NCBI GenBank assembly: GCA_002786025.1
Contig: NHNW01000013.1
Span: 248,001-312,000, forward strand
Direction of reading: 5' to 3'
Length of the DNA stretch: 64,000 nucleotides
DNA from: Zasmidium citrigriseum
Lineage: Eukaryota; Ascomycota; Dothideomycetes; Mycosphaerellales; Mycosphaerellaceae
The notes below the pieces were generated by a model. The model was given only the letters and a program-made list of their open reading frames with translations. It was not told where the DNA came from and did not search any database. The position numbers and the translations under genes are program-made. Shown here piece after piece: positions 1-11,357 of the stretch (within the stretch, counting starts at the first letter, position 1; each line of letters begins with the position of its first letter).

Positions 1-1094
1 CGAGGCACGAGACTGGCACCTACGTTGACTGCTGTCTCATCGAGAGACTTGGATACGATGACCTGCTAGAAGCCCATGAGATCCTGTGTCCAGTGTTGCC
101 AACCCTTCTCGAGAAGAATTGGACCAGCCTGACCCGAACACTGATCGAACGCTGCACAGTTCGAGACATCGACACACAAGCCATAGCAGCCACTATCGAG
201 GAGACGTTCAGCGGACCTAAGGGATTTGACCTGCTAAAGATGCTGAAGTTTGATCTGAAAGCCGCTAATGCAGAAGGCCAGTTGGTTCAGGCCAACGGCA
301 ACTTGGGTCCTGACGCTGCAGCAGACGTGGCCGCAGCTTTCTTCGCACGGCCAAACGAGGGCACAAAGGTTCACTTCAACATTCTTGCACAAGCCATGCT
401 GATCGTTCCTGGATCTCTCAGCGCGCTCATACTTGATTCTATGATTCAATTAGATCAATCAGTCTTGGTGCAAATGGCCAAAGACCACGTCACCTCTCGG
501 ACTCTGCAAGCAGCACTCACCACTAAGAATGCATCAATGATCCAGCGACGCAAGCTCGTTCAACGCTTTTATGGGAAGATTGGCGAGATGGCTCTGGACA
601 AATCGGCATCCCACGTGGTTGATTGCATCTGGGAAGGCACACATGGGCTTGCATTCATCCGTGAACGCATTGCGGAAGAGCTTGCAGAGAATGAGGCTGC
701 TCTACTCGATTGTACGTGCGGACGAGCAGTGTGGAAGAATTGGAAGATGGACATCTACAAGCGCAAGAGGACGGAATGGATCAGACAAAGCAAGATCAAG
801 GCGAGCAATGACGGATTCCAAAGCTTCTCTGAGCTGGACGTCAGGAAAAAGAAGGACGGTCCGCCGAAGACGCCGCTGCAGCTCGCACGCGAAAGACACA
901 TGCAGAAGAAAGCAGACAAGGAGAAGAAGTCGGAAAGGGCAGCGAAAGCGGATAAGGAGAAGGGAGAGGAGAAGACGGAGAAGAAGTACAAGGAGAAATC
1001 CAAGTCGAAGAGCACCAGCAGGTCGAGCAAGTCGAGCAAGTCGAGCAACAGTGTTGCTGCCGGGCCTGCTCGAGCAGCGACTGCTGCAGTATGA
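1..1094 (+). CDS. NOP9: Nop9-like Pumilio-repeat nucleolar protein, 3' part
   Basis: The frame is open from base 3 of the window, so this is the C-terminal part of a gene that begins outside. The visible product holds the last Pumilio-type repeats, including SSHVVD-like (SASHVVDCIWEGTHG) and a CGRAVWKNWKMDIYKRKR segment that resembles the Nop9 C-terminus. It ends in a low-complexity Lys/Glu/Ser tail (from about base 840) typical of nucleolar proteins. Nop9 is an RNA-binding factor of the 90S pre-ribosome needed for 18S rRNA maturation. There is no intron in the visible part, and the stop is TGA at 1092-1094. The family assignment is from recognised motifs and is fairly secure. The true start cannot be seen. 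Confidence 0.85.
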   Translation, partial: RHETGTYVDCCLIERLGYDDLLEAHEILCPVLPTLLEKNWTSLTRTLIERCTVRDIDTQAIAATIEETFSGPKGFDLLKMLKFDLKAANAEGQLVQANGNLGPDAAADVAAAFFARPNEGTKVHFNILAQAMLIVPGSLSALILDSMIQLDQSVLVQMAKDHVTSRTLQAALTTKNASMIQRRKLVQRFYGKIGEMALDKSASHVVDCIWEGTHGLAFIRERIAEELAENEAALLDCTCGRAVWKNWKMDIYKRKRTEWIRQSKIKASNDGFQSFSELDVRKKKDGPPKTPLQLARERHMQKKADKEKKSERAAKADKEKGEEKTEKKYKEKSKSKSTSRSSKSSKSSNSVAAGPARAATAAV

Positions 1095-1362
1095 GAAGGA
1101 TCGATGACCACATGTCAGCCATGTGCGCACATGTCATAAAGTGGAGCATCGGAACGGGAAGCACGGTTAAAGTATGGCATCATTGGCAGCAGGCGCGACC
1201 TCGACTTCTTCGCCTCTCTGCTTACTTAGCAATGGACTCTCTCGTAGACCAGTCCACAGGTTGGTATTGTTTCGGTATCGACTTACTTCTTTCATAGCAC
1301 CTTTCTTTACTCGGTGTGCCTTCGATCCCTGTCGCTTGCCACTCCTTGACAGAGCAGACGCC

Positions 1363-2939
1363 ATGACTGGCAACAACTCGTTCAAAGCTAACGGCGCAAA
1401 GCCTTTGCAAAGAGCCGATGAAGCCAAAGATGTACGTTGACTCGCTTCGTAAGACTTCAGATACTGACCATACCATCACAGCTTCTCACGGCCGTCCAGC
1501 AACTGGTGACATCATTCATTCAAACCGCCGATGAAGAATCAGCAGCAAAGCCAGACCCCAGCAAGACGAATGGATCCAGGCCCGCCCTCGTAGAGCCACA
1601 CCCACCCAAGGAGTTACAACAACGCCTCAACTTCTCATTACCGGAACAAGGCCTCGGACGCGACGGATTCATCGAAATGGTCCAGAAGGTCCTTCAGTAC
1701 AGCGTCAACACCTGGGACCAAGGCTTCATCGACAAATTATACGCCAACACGACGCCCGTTGGCCTCGCCGCGGACCTCCTTCTCAGCGCCTTGAATACGA
1801 ATGTCCACGTCTACCAGGTCTCCCCGGCTCTCACTCTGATCGAGAAGACGACAACGAAAGCCCTGGCTTCTATGTTCGGCTTCAAGGGTCCTAACACAGG
1901 GGGTGTATCACAACCTGGAGGCAGCGCGGCGAATCAGGCTTCGATGGTGATTGCGAGGAACAATCTGTACACCGAGACGAAGACGGAGGGAAATGGCAGC
2001 CGGAAGTTTGTGCTCTTCACCTCCGCGCATGGGCACTATAGCGTCGAGAAAGCGAGTCAGATCTGCGGTTTCGGGTCGAAGGCTGTTCGGTCCGTGGATG
2101 TTGACGAGCGAGGGTGCATGAAGCCGGAAGCTCTGGATGCTGCGATACAAAACGCGAAAGACGCTGGCGAGACGCCCTTCTATGTCAACGCCACCGCTGG
2201 GACGACTGTTCTCGGCTCTTTCGATCCCCTCGACGCTATTGCGGATGTCTGCCAGAAATATGGCTTGTGGCTCCACGTTGACGGATCCTGGGGCGGATCT
2301 GTCATCTTCTCCGAGAGACATCGGTACAAGATGAAGGGCGTGGAAAGGGCAGATTCTGTGACTCTCTGCGCTCACAAGATGCTCAACGTGCCCTTGACGT
2401 GTTCGTTCCTGCTCGGGAAAGACTTACGGGAATTTCATAAAGGCATGACGCTCCCGGCTGGATACCTCTTCCATAACAGCGAGGAAGCAAACGGTACGAA
2501 CCCAGATTCAGAAGTCGAGTACTGGGACCTTGCGGATCTCACGCCGCAGTGCGGTCGTCGAGGAGACAGTCTGAAACTTGCTCTCACTTGGCTGTACTGC
2601 GGAACTTCCGGATTGGCCGCCTATATCGACCATGCATTCGACGTCGCTTCGTACCTGGCGTCTCTGATCAAAGCCAATCCGAAGTTCAGTCTGGTATCCG
2701 AGAACCCATCCCCTTGTTTGCAAGTCTGCTTCTACTTCGGAAAACAAGAAAATGCTCTAGAGAACAGCAAAACCACCGCAAGTGTCGTTCAGACTTTGGT
2801 TTCGAGGGGCTTCATGACCGATTACGCTCCCGGGAAAGATGGCAAATTCTTTCGCGTTGTCGTCAATGGGCAGACAAGGAAGGAAACTATGGATGGGCTC
2901 GTTAGGGCTATTGAAGAGACTGGAAGTCAGCAGACGTAA
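1363..2939 (+). CDS. Group II PLP-dependent decarboxylase (glutamate/cysteine sulfinate decarboxylase-like)
   Basis: Two exons, 1363-1431 and 1482-2939 (intron 1432-1481, GTACGT...ACAG), give 508 aa. The start ATG at 1363 lies in a CCATGA context. The middle contains the fold-type I signature: a glycine-rich SQPGGSAANQAS segment, HVDGSWGG with the cofactor-ring-binding aspartate, and CAHKML, whose lysine is the expected Schiff-base residue. A later CGRRGDSLKLALTW block is typical of the glutamate decarboxylase / cysteine sulfinate decarboxylase branch. The reaction would be alpha-decarboxylation of an acidic amino acid in the cytosol. The substrate (glutamate, aspartate, cysteine sulfinate or diaminobutyrate) cannot be decided from sequence. 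The canonical NPHK is AHK here, as in several fungal members. No functional neighbour is seen. Confidence 0.85.
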
Positions 2940-4142
2940 TGTGGCAATTGAGACTACGAGGCATTTCTGGGCAGCCGTTTAGGTGGACTGTCTGAGGAAC
3001 CGTACGATATCCAACATCGATTCACCAACCACTATGCCAAGCAACGATGTCTACGTGGCATACATCGGACTCCGAGAGCACTGAATTATCTGTACGACTG
3101 AAGGTCTGCTACTACGTCACCCTTCGTCAACTCCAGAGGGCATCCGAATTTGAAGGTCGCTAGCAAGGCAATGGAATATTCGTTGCCAACGGGTCCAGAC
3201 TGTCGCCAGAGCTGGGTCTTCGGCGGCTGGCCCTTGAAATGAGGGGTTGTCTTCCTTGTGGCATGATGAGGCTTGTAAGGCGTATCGCTCCAAGAATGTA
3301 CCTCTGCAAGGACGGAGAGGAGAGCCCGTCGAGGAGAGGTGGAGACTTTCAGCCGTTGGCCAAGCAGAGAAAGCCGAGCGTGATTAAGACTTGCTTCTAC
3401 TTCGACTTCAGGCGAAACACCAACACCATCGGTACGCATCCGAACTTGGATTCCTCGTTTCTGGAGTCGTCGGCCTATGATGCAAGGACAACTGCACGCG
3501 TGGGATTCGAGGCGCGCTGGAGCGAGTCCTCCTTGTTCACCACAGAAGAGGGTCAGAAGTTTTCACGGTACATTGGGCCAACGCAATCACTAGCACAATG
3601 TGCTTTCAACATGTAACACTCCACCGCAACTACAATAGCTGGAGTATATGCACGAGCGGAGCCGACGGCTGCATCAACGCAGCTTTCAACGCGATGACTT
3701 TGCTTTTGCAACACACCGTCGTGAAGAACCTCCAGTCGTCAAGCCGTGGCTCGCCGCGTGATAGCCGCCAGACGAGGATTAACCATCAAATCAAATTGAG
3801 GCTCTGTTCTGCACGACATTCATTTAACTTCGGGAAGGAAGCATAGACTGAATCTAGGTCCCCACCTCGTACGGAGCGCAAATAAGAACTTACATGCAAG
3901 GCTTGAGGCGCTCTTCCCCACAACACGGCCAAGGAACCCGAGCACATCTCTGGAGGCGGCCCGGACTCGGAGGTACCTACGTCGACACGAAGCCATATGT
4001 CTTGGCGAGTGGGAGGAGGATATCTGAAGACGATGTCGTCCAGGTTGCTGGAGATGAGGGCTGCTGGGAGCAAGAGTCTTCTGCAAGCTCACATTGCCTT
4101 TTTCCATCCTGGATGCGGACTCGATTGAGGGCCCTGTTTGCA
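2940..4142. other. Intergenic stretch, no supported gene
   Basis: This holds the 3' flank of the decarboxylase and the upstream region of the sugar transporter. Short ORFs on both strands overlap each other, lack recognisable motifs and show no splice-linked continuation. I see no RNA gene or repeat. Confidence 0.6.
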
Positions 4143-5938
4143 ATGAAAAACAACATGGACGCACCTGGAGCGAGCAAGGCCGTTCATGCCGAAGAAGTTG
4201 ACGAAGTGAGCCAGCCAGGCCGTGCTCCCAGCCCGCTATCATCAGAAGACGATGAGGTCAACATGCCTTTCAACCAGGCTATCAGAGAACACCGCACCGC
4301 AGTCACTTGGTCTGTCCTCATGACACTGTCCAGTATGATGAACGGTTTCAACCTGGCTGTCGGAGGTACTCTCTTGGTAAAGCAAACGCAGACGCACCCG
4401 TCTTCCAATTGCGACACTGGCTAACGACTGAGCATCCAAGGCCGTACCAGCTTTCTGCCAACGGTATGGCGATTATTACGGCGAAGAGATCGGATGGCAG
4501 ATCAGCTTCAAATGGCAAACAGCCATCGGCATCGGCGCAACAGCCGGTGGACTCGTCGGCACAGCCATCAGCGGATACCTCCTCGAAAGAATGGGCATTC
4601 GATGGTTCCTAGTGGCATGCATGGTCACTTCTGCCGCCTTCAACTTCGGACTCTTCTACGCACCCAACGTCGAAGCCATCATGGCCTTCTCGGTCATGGG
4701 TGGGATACCCCTCGGAGCTGGATTCATGATCGGGCCTATCTATGCTTCGGAGGTCTGTCCTGTGTCGTTACGTGGGTATCTTACCAGTTTGACGAATGCG
4801 ATCTTTACGCTTGGGTCGCTTATCGCGGCGGTCGTGATGCAGCCGCTGGCGAGTAATCCTACTCAATGGGCTTATAGAATTCCCTATGCGTTGAACTGGG
4901 TTGGCGTTCCTCCGATGATTTTGATTGCTATACTGGCCCCTGATACCCCTTGGTGGCTCCTCAGAAGGTATGTGCCCTCCTTTCCCTCCTACAACATTCA
5001 GAGCTAACAAAGTATCTACAGAGGCAGAGAAGCAGACATCGTCAAAAGCCTCCGCCGACTCACGCGCCACATCTCCGACGAACAAATCCAGCACAGAACC
5101 GCCCAAATGAAACACACCAACGAAATGGAAAAAGATTCCCACACCGAATCCACCTACAAAGACTCTCTCCGCGGCACCAACATCAGCCGAACGATAATCG
5201 CTAGTCTCGTCCTCTCGGCACAAGGTCTCACCGGCGCCAGCTTCGCCCAGAGTCCCACGTACTTCATGGTCCAAGCCGGCATCAGCCCTTCCAGCTCCTT
5301 TGCACTGACAGTCGGCGCCACGGCCATTGGTGTAGTGGGCAACTTCGTCTGCTGGCCGCTGATGGCCAACTTCGGCCGTCGGATCTTGTTCATTATCGGT
5401 CTTGCAGGATTGATCTGTGTCCTCTTCCTAATCGCCATCCTCGACGTCGCTCACACCAACGCTGCCATCTGGGCCCAGGGCTCCCTTTGCCTCGTTTGGT
5501 ATGCCATCTTCGCAACTCTTGTGGCGCCTGTGTCGTACAGTATTTCTAGTGAGATTTCGGCGACAAGAGTCCGCTCGCAGACACTTGCTTTTGCGAGAGG
5601 TGTTTATGCTTTGACGGCTTTTGCTGGTGGGTTGGTTTCGGATTATACGGTTAATCCGACGACTGTGAATTTGAAGGGGAGGACGGCTTGGATTTGGTAC
5701 GTCTACAACGATCGACATTGTGAGATGGTAGCTGATGAGTTCGAACAGGTTCGGCTTCGCAGTCCTCTTCCTCATTTGGTCATTCTTTCGCCTCCCTGAA
5801 ACCAAGGATCGTACGTACGAACAGCTGGACATTCTGTTTGAGAAGCGGGTCGTTCCTCGCAAGTTTAAGGATTACCATGTCGAGGCTGAAGATGCCGCAC
5901 CCAACAAGAGACCTGACGCGTTTGTGCCTGTGATGTGA
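4143..5938 (+). CDS. MFS sugar transporter (alpha-glucoside/hexose permease type)
   Basis: Four exons, 4143-4376, 4441-4967, 5022-5696 and 5749-5938, join in frame to 541 aa. The introns are 64, 54 and 52 nt, the first with a CTAAC branch point. The protein has a cytosolic acidic N-terminus of about 50 aa, then about 12 membrane segments. Sugar porter marks are seen: a PLGAGFMIGPIYASEVCPVSLRG block (PESPR/GR region of helix 5), a MANFGRR segment in the second half and RLPETKDRTYEQLD near the C-terminus, the PETKG-type motif. The fungal maltose/alpha-glucoside subfamily is likely from the N-terminal SMMNGFNLAVGG and the AFCQRYG-like segment, but the substrate is unproven. ATG 4155 is an alternative start 12 bases downstream. 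The protein would act at the plasma membrane as a proton symporter. Confidence 0.88.
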
Positions 5939-6278
5939 TTGGTTTCGTGGTACGTTGGACGGAGATAGGAGTTTGCGTGTGGCGCTCGGGGATTGCGAGA
6001 CGGTATGCCCCAGAGATGACCTCACATAGCGACGAAGTTAAGACAATGGCCTGGTTTCACGAGCTGACTATTCGTCGTCATGCTTTACAGACTTTCCTGT
6101 TGTGGCTGGAGGATTCACTTACAGTCGCGCTAGGCCCACGCGGCTCTGGGCTTGATGCAGTTAGCTCTTTCGAGCATATGCTCCAAGAAGTATATCAAGG
6201 AGCGAGTGAACGGCCTTTCAGTCTCAATTCAACCCTCTGATTGACATAGCCAGACACTTGACAGTCCGACTCATCATC
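5939..6278. other. Intergenic stretch, nothing recognised
   Basis: This is the 3' flank of the sugar transporter and the promoter side of the short-chain dehydrogenase. No ORF, repeat or RNA gene can be supported here. Confidence 0.6.
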
Positions 6279-7193
6279 ATGCCCTCAGCACAGAAAACTT
6301 GGCTCGTCACAGGAGCGTCCAGCGGACTTGGTCTTGAAATCGGACTAGCTGCTCTTCGACAAGGCGACGAGGTCGTTGGTACAGCACGAAATCTGAAGAA
6401 GGCAGAGAAAGACAACACGGACTTTGTCAAGCTTGGAGGCCGCTGGCTTGAACTGGATGTCACTTCACCGAAGTGCGAAGAGATAGTCGCCAAAGCCGTA
6501 AAAGAGTTCGACGTCGATGTCCTTGTCAACAACGCCGGATATGCTGAGGGTGGAACATTGGAAGACAGCAGGTAAGCAAAAGACCCAATCCTCCTCACCC
6601 AATCCAACCTGACCATCCCGAACAGCATGGAAACAATCCGCGCCCAATTCGAAACAAACGTCTTCGGCGCCCTCGCCGTCCTCAAAGGCGTCATCCCCCA
6701 CTTCCGCACCCACAACCGCGGCACAATCCTCAACATCTCCTCCACAGCCGCAATCGCCCCCCACTGCTACTTCACCTCCTACGCCGCGACAAAATTCGCC
6801 CTCGAAGGCATCTCCGAATCCCTCGCTGAAGAGCTCTCCCCCTTCAACATCCGCGTCCTGATAATCGAGCCCGGCGCTTTCAGAACCAAGTTCTTTGGGG
6901 CGCTGAGGTATACGCCGATTAGTGAGGGGTATAAGGGGACGGTTGTGGAGGAGACGGTGAGGGCTTTTGAGGGGTTGGAGGGGAAGCAGGAGGGGGATCC
7001 GAGGAAGGCGGGGGGTGTTGTTGTGGAGGTTGTGCATGGGGTTGGTAGGGGAGAGAGCGTGAGGGGGAATTTGAGGGTTATGCTTGGGAGGGATGCGGTT
7101 GAGAAGACGAGGGGGAAGGTTGAGGCGTTGAGGGGGGATTGGGGGAGGGCGGAGGGTTGTGGGGTGGCGTGTGGTGTTGAGGACGGGGAGTAG
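6279..7193 (+). CDS. Classical short-chain dehydrogenase/reductase
   Basis: Exons 6279-6571 and 6626-7193 (intron 54 nt, GTAAGC...ACAG) encode 286 aa. The N-terminal Rossmann motif TGASSGLGLEIG, the NNAG motif, the catalytic Ser in ISSTAA and the YAATK active-site pair are all present and correctly spaced for a classical SDR. A short EPGAFRT motif follows the active site. The enzyme should oxidise or reduce a carbonyl/alcohol with NAD(P)(H). The substrate is not predictable, and many close fungal relatives are annotated only as oxidoreductases. The last 100 residues have unusual G-rich codons on the coding strand, in contrast to the C-rich codons just after the intron. The C-terminus (after about residue 230) is Gly/Arg/Glu rich and looks less conserved. 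Confidence 0.9.
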
Positions 7194-7428
7194 ATAGTAA
7201 AGTGTATCAGATGCTTGGACTGACTCTCAGAATCCGTGGTTGTCTTCTCTTTCCTCGAGAGGCGCTTCGGCGCGTGAGGTCACTAGCGTGTTATTAGCGC
7301 GATTTCACATGCCTGCCTGCGTCGTGCCTTCCACATCGGCGACTGCCAAGCGGGAGCTAAAATCAAATCCACTTCTCCCTTCCTTCGACTTCTTTTCATC
7401 AAAATCATCGGCGTCGAATCCCAACAAC

Positions 7429-8475
7429 ATGGCGCCGCAGTCATTCAGCGACTACGGCTCGCCGCCATGGTCGTTCGATGCGCTCGACCACAAGGCCGCC
7501 TCAAACCCCGACTGCAAGCAAGACATCTTTTTCTCCTTACCACCCGAGATCCGGGACATGATCTACGACCTCGTCTACGGAGAGGTTCGTGAAGTGAAAG
7601 TAAGATTGCGCTACGAGTGGAAAGAGGCGGATAGGAGACGCACCAGGCTCAATGGAGGTGACCCAGTGGTATACCCCACGCTCGAACACGAGAAAGAAGC
7701 AGTACACTAAATTGGTCAGGTCGATTCATATCCCCAGAGCCCCGTGGCCGGTCTGCTTGGAATTAACAAACAATATTTCGAGGAGGCATGTCGTGTCTGG
7801 ATTCGCAGCAAGAAGTTCGTGTTCGCCACCGAGTACATGCTCCTGAATTGGGTACAGTCAGAAGATCCTATTCAGCGCCTCATGCTGCAATCCGTCAGAA
7901 CCATTACGACAACGGATTCAGTACAACTGGACTACATATGGAAGGAAGCCGCACGCAGGCTGTCAGGCCTGCAGTTCTTCTCTGTACCAATGTTTGTCCA
8001 CGCGACCATGTTGGCGTCCGCAAGCATCGAGAAGATCCCTGGTCTAGATGAATTCACAGACGTTGAGCTGGCTTCTGTTCCAATCATCAGATGCCTGTTC
8101 TTATTTCGCGGATTGCGAGCCCTGGATCTCGACTGGTCACTGAGCGCCGAGTTTGACCAAAGCAAAGACAACGCCAAATGGATGGCGTTCCAAAATCAAG
8201 CCCAGGCATTGTTGAATGATGTGGTCACTCGACCACGCGAAGGGCATCACAACAACCCAAAATTTCTCACACTCGACGAAGCTCTGAAGGCAAAGAAAGG
8301 CCTGTCAGCCAGCAAGACCCGAGAAGTCGCAGCAGCAAGCACCACAAGAATCGACAAGCTCTCGAATGAAGTTGCTCCTCGCACTGAGGAGGATTTGTTG
8401 CGGCTCTGCTTATCGAGGCCCAAGGCTCTACTCGAATGGGTGATGAAACACGTGAAAGATGGCAAGTTCTGCTGA
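7429..8475 (+). CDS. F-box-like LPPEIR-domain protein
   Basis: Exons 7429-7668 and 7720-8475 join in frame to 331 aa. The intron (51 nt) starts GTATAC, has an ACTAAAT branch-like site and ends GGTCAG; it removes an in-frame TAA. The N-terminal segment FFSLPPEIRDMIYDLVYG is the short alpha-helical motif of a large Pezizomycotina family with F-box-like N-termini. Just after the intron, LLGINKQYFEEACRVW matches the usual second conserved block of these proteins. The rest has no recognised domain. Members are often called F-box domain proteins, but no substrate or partner is known. Start ATG 7429 follows a pyrimidine-rich leader and is in an ACATGG context. Confidence 0.75.
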
Positions 8476-9239
8476 TACATGGTAAGCTCACTCGAAGTCG
8501 TCTTGTCAAGCGGTCTTATTGACGTTTCAAAAGAGGACGATGTTCATCTTGAACTATGGCGGCCCAATGCATTCTCTGATGGCTTGCAAGACAGTGGTAA
8601 GACATATGTGAATAGCAAGGCCGCGATACATGCTGACAGACAAGATTGACCTGCATGATTATGAACATTTCAACACCGCAATCTTCAACCGACTCTGCTC
8701 ATCATCACTCCGCAACATCTCATCTTGCATCTACTACGACCAAACGAACATCTCACCAAGTATCTCAACAATCATGGAGGAACAACATCAACAGAAGAAG
8801 CATGCATTCGATCGAATGGCGTTGAGCCACCCTCGCTCATCCAAGGTCTGCTGTATGCTATATCACAACCACCACCTCAACTCGCTCAGCACCACCACGA
8901 CCACTTGCTTGCTCAATGCTCATCCAGCTCATGAAATGCCAAAGACCATTCCCACCAGTATCTACAACCGTCTCTAAGAACCCTCTTCATCTCATTCATG
9001 ATTGTGTGGCGTCGTGCCTGTGCAACGTCTCTCATTCACGGTATCTCTTTGTGCACGTCATAAGTTGAAGAAAGCGCCCCCTTTTACTCTTGGATATGCC
9101 CTCTTCATCATCATTAGCCTCCCATCCGCCCAACGCCGTCCATATGCAGAAAAAAGTCCAGAAAAGGAGAGACAGCAAAGTCGATTGGCTGCTCAGGTAG
9201 AAAGGCTGAATGATGAGTCACGTTGAATGACCATCACCC
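8476..9239. other. Convergent 3' flanks, no supported gene
   Basis: This lies between the tail of the F-box-like gene and the stop of the oxysterol-binding protein gene, which is on the other strand. It contains CA/ACC-rich simple sequence around 8860-8910. The small ORFs here have no coding character. Confidence 0.6.
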
Positions 9240-10637
9240 CTAGAGAGCACCATACTCCTGAGGTGGTTCGAGATGATACTGCTCCTTCTGCATGCCTTCC
9301 ATGGCCTTCTTGCCCTCGTCGCTGAGAATCGCCCGGCCGTCCTTCTCGGTCACGGTGGTAAAGAATCGGGGCTGCCACTTCTTGCCTTGTTGTTCCCGCT
9401 CAGTAGCCCGCTCCCGTTGCCGTTCTTCGAGTTGCTGTTTCCTCGTCGTGGCCTGTGCAAACTGCTTCGAAAGAATGAACTGCGTGACATCGTCCCAGAA
9501 TCGCCGGCTTTCATTCGGGAGCTGCTCTTCCTTTGGCGGGCACTTCTTCTGGATGGGTAGCAGGGGAGTGACGTCCATGAGGAGGATCCTATCCGCCTCT
9601 GGCACCTTCTTGAACTCGGTATCGCCATATGAAAAGTAGATTTTCTCTGTCCAGACGCCTTCTATGCGGCCGAGAATCTGCTCTTTCGGGACGTCTTTTA
9701 GCCGGGTGATGTTGTCCGTCTTGATATCCGTGGGCTTGTACACGATGCCCTCTACTTTGTTCTGTGTCTTTCCAAAGTAGCCTTCTTCGAGGTAGTGCAG
9801 GATGGTCTTGATGCCGGTCTTCTCGCATACGACGTAGCAGGTATCGGCGACTGTGACGTTGAGGTTTCCGCGGAGGAAGCCGCCAAGGAAGGCCGCGGGG
9901 TGAGTGAGAGAGTACTCTTCATTGTCGCGGTTCTTGAGTCGAATGAAGATGCCTTGGTTGTATTGTCCAGGAGTGACCTTGACGCTGGTGCCGGTGAACT
10001 TGGCACTGAGCTGATCGTATCCAGTGGCTTCGACGCCCTTATCTGGACACTCATACACGAATGCCGAGACAGGCGGGTGATGGCTCGTCTGCTCTGTGAT
10101 GTAGTTGACCTTCACCGGCTTTCCCTCCTGATTCTTCGAGCCCTCAACCTCCCATGTACATCTGAAGAATTCTCCCAGTGAACTGTTGTATGGCTTGCAC
10201 GGCTTTCCCTTGACGTATTTCAGATCCTTCGTAAACCAGAACCGCAGACAGCCAAGCATTCGCTCAAGCGGGTCGTCACTGTCACCAATCGCCGCGAATG
10301 TCTCGGGTCGGTCGAGATAGTGCCAGTACTCGAGGTTGGGAATCGGCTCCATCAGCTGTGCGGGCAGACTGAAGCGCACAGCAGCGATATCCGTGACGCC
10401 GATGAATCGCTTGAGGATCATCAAAAAAGTCTTGAGTTTGCTAGTATCTGAGGGCGTCTGGCCGTCCACGGCGGCTGCCTGGGCCAGCTCTTCCTTTGCC
10501 TTGATGGGGTTGCCATTGGTCTCGACGGAAGCGCTTTCTGATACTGGGGTGCCGGGTGTTTCTGTGGCGGTTGCTGAGGTGGAGGGCGAATCGTCGACAG
10601 GCGGGTCGTTAGCCTTCTTGCCGAATCCGAGAACCAT
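9240..10637 (-). CDS. Oxysterol-binding protein, short (ORD-only) form
   Basis: A single exon gives 465 aa. The signature EQTSHHPPVSAF sits at about residues 182-193, with upstream EYWHYLDRPE and CKPYNSSLGEFF segments that form the lipid-binding tunnel lid and phosphoinositide-binding region of oxysterol-binding-related domains. There is no PH domain, ankyrin or FFAT motif, so it is a short form like yeast Osh4-Osh7. The charged C-terminal helix and the EYWHYLDRP block lean toward the Osh6/Osh7 side, but I do not consider that settled. The expected role is non-vesicular exchange of sterol or phosphatidylserine against PI4P at membrane contact sites. The N-terminal 65 residues are Ser/Thr/Pro rich and likely disordered. 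Confidence 0.9.
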   Translation of the reverse strand: MVLGFGKKANDPPVDDSPSTSATATETPGTPVSESASVETNGNPIKAKEELAQAAAVDGQTPSDTSKLKTFLMILKRFIGVTDIAAVRFSLPAQLMEPIPNLEYWHYLDRPETFAAIGDSDDPLERMLGCLRFWFTKDLKYVKGKPCKPYNSSLGEFFRCTWEVEGSKNQEGKPVKVNYITEQTSHHPPVSAFVYECPDKGVEATGYDQLSAKFTGTSVKVTPGQYNQGIFIRLKNRDNEEYSLTHPAAFLGGFLRGNLNVTVADTCYVVCEKTGIKTILHYLEEGYFGKTQNKVEGIVYKPTDIKTDNITRLKDVPKEQILGRIEGVWTEKIYFSYGDTEFKKVPEADRILLMDVTPLLPIQKKCPPKEEQLPNESRRFWDDVTQFILSKQFAQATTRKQQLEERQRERATEREQQGKKWQPRFFTTVTEKDGRAILSDEGKKAMEGMQKEQYHLEPPQEYGAL

Positions 10638-11357
10638 GATGGCGGTGTTGTGGCAGGCAGCAGACTGGCTGCGGTGGTGGTTGAGAGAGAGCCCCTCGGC
10701 GGCGGTAGTAGTCAGGTATTTGTTCGGCGGATCGCGGGCGGGGGGGAGGGCGAGTGGAGCGGAGATGGGTTGGTGTGTGCCGGACAGCAGCAGGAAATTG
10801 AGTTCGGCTGATGAAAAGACGCAGCTGCAGAGTCACGAGTTTGTTTGGGCGGTGGATGCTTTGCGGTGGTGAAGCCAACAACAAATTGCCGCCGCTGCGA
10901 GTGACGTAGGTCCAGGCAAGCCCCTCACTCGTTTGGCTGTAGGTGGGAGGACGGTCTTCTATTATCGACAATCGACAAACTCGAGGGAAACGGAATGGAT
11001 AGAGGAGAGATCAGATCAGGTCGTGTGCAGGAGCTTGCGGATGATTCTTTGTCTGGCGAAGAAGAGGCAGGCGACAGACCAGACACGCAGTGAAGCCTTC
11101 CTGGCCACTCATCCGCCCACGAACTGCCTCTCAGCCACAGCAACACGCGCATCCCCAGATCCATGTCAGATGTTCAGTGTGGCGGTCATGTCGCTTTGGT
11201 CGGTTTCACATTCCCCGCTGTCGTATCACGCGGGTGATGACGGTCACACGTGAGAAACAACGCTGACATTAGCCGCCTGATCATAGCAAAACATCCCCCA
11301 ACTCCTCGCTAGTACGCTCATTAGCAAACTGCTCAAACAGCCCTCCAGTCAACAGCG
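10638..11357. other. Upstream region of the oxysterol-binding protein gene
   Basis: This is the promoter side of the minus-strand OSBP gene and the 3' flank of palB. Short GC-rich and CT-rich runs are present. I see no ORF with coding features. Confidence 0.6.

Noticed and set aside
702..1130. Leu/Arg-rich minus-strand ORFs opposite the end of NOP9
   Set aside because: They are antisense shadows of the Lys/Glu/Ser low-complexity tail of the NOP9 frame.
3239..3616. 125-codon plus-strand ORF
   Set aside because: No motif, overlaps an equally open minus frame and has no splice-linked continuation.
8630..8977. 115-codon ORF rich in His, Ser and Asn
   Set aside because: Composed largely of simple CA/ACC-rich sequence after the F-box-like gene; no protein-like pattern.
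9795..10181. Plus-strand ORF inside the oxysterol-binding protein gene
   Set aside because: Antisense shadow of a conserved coding exon.
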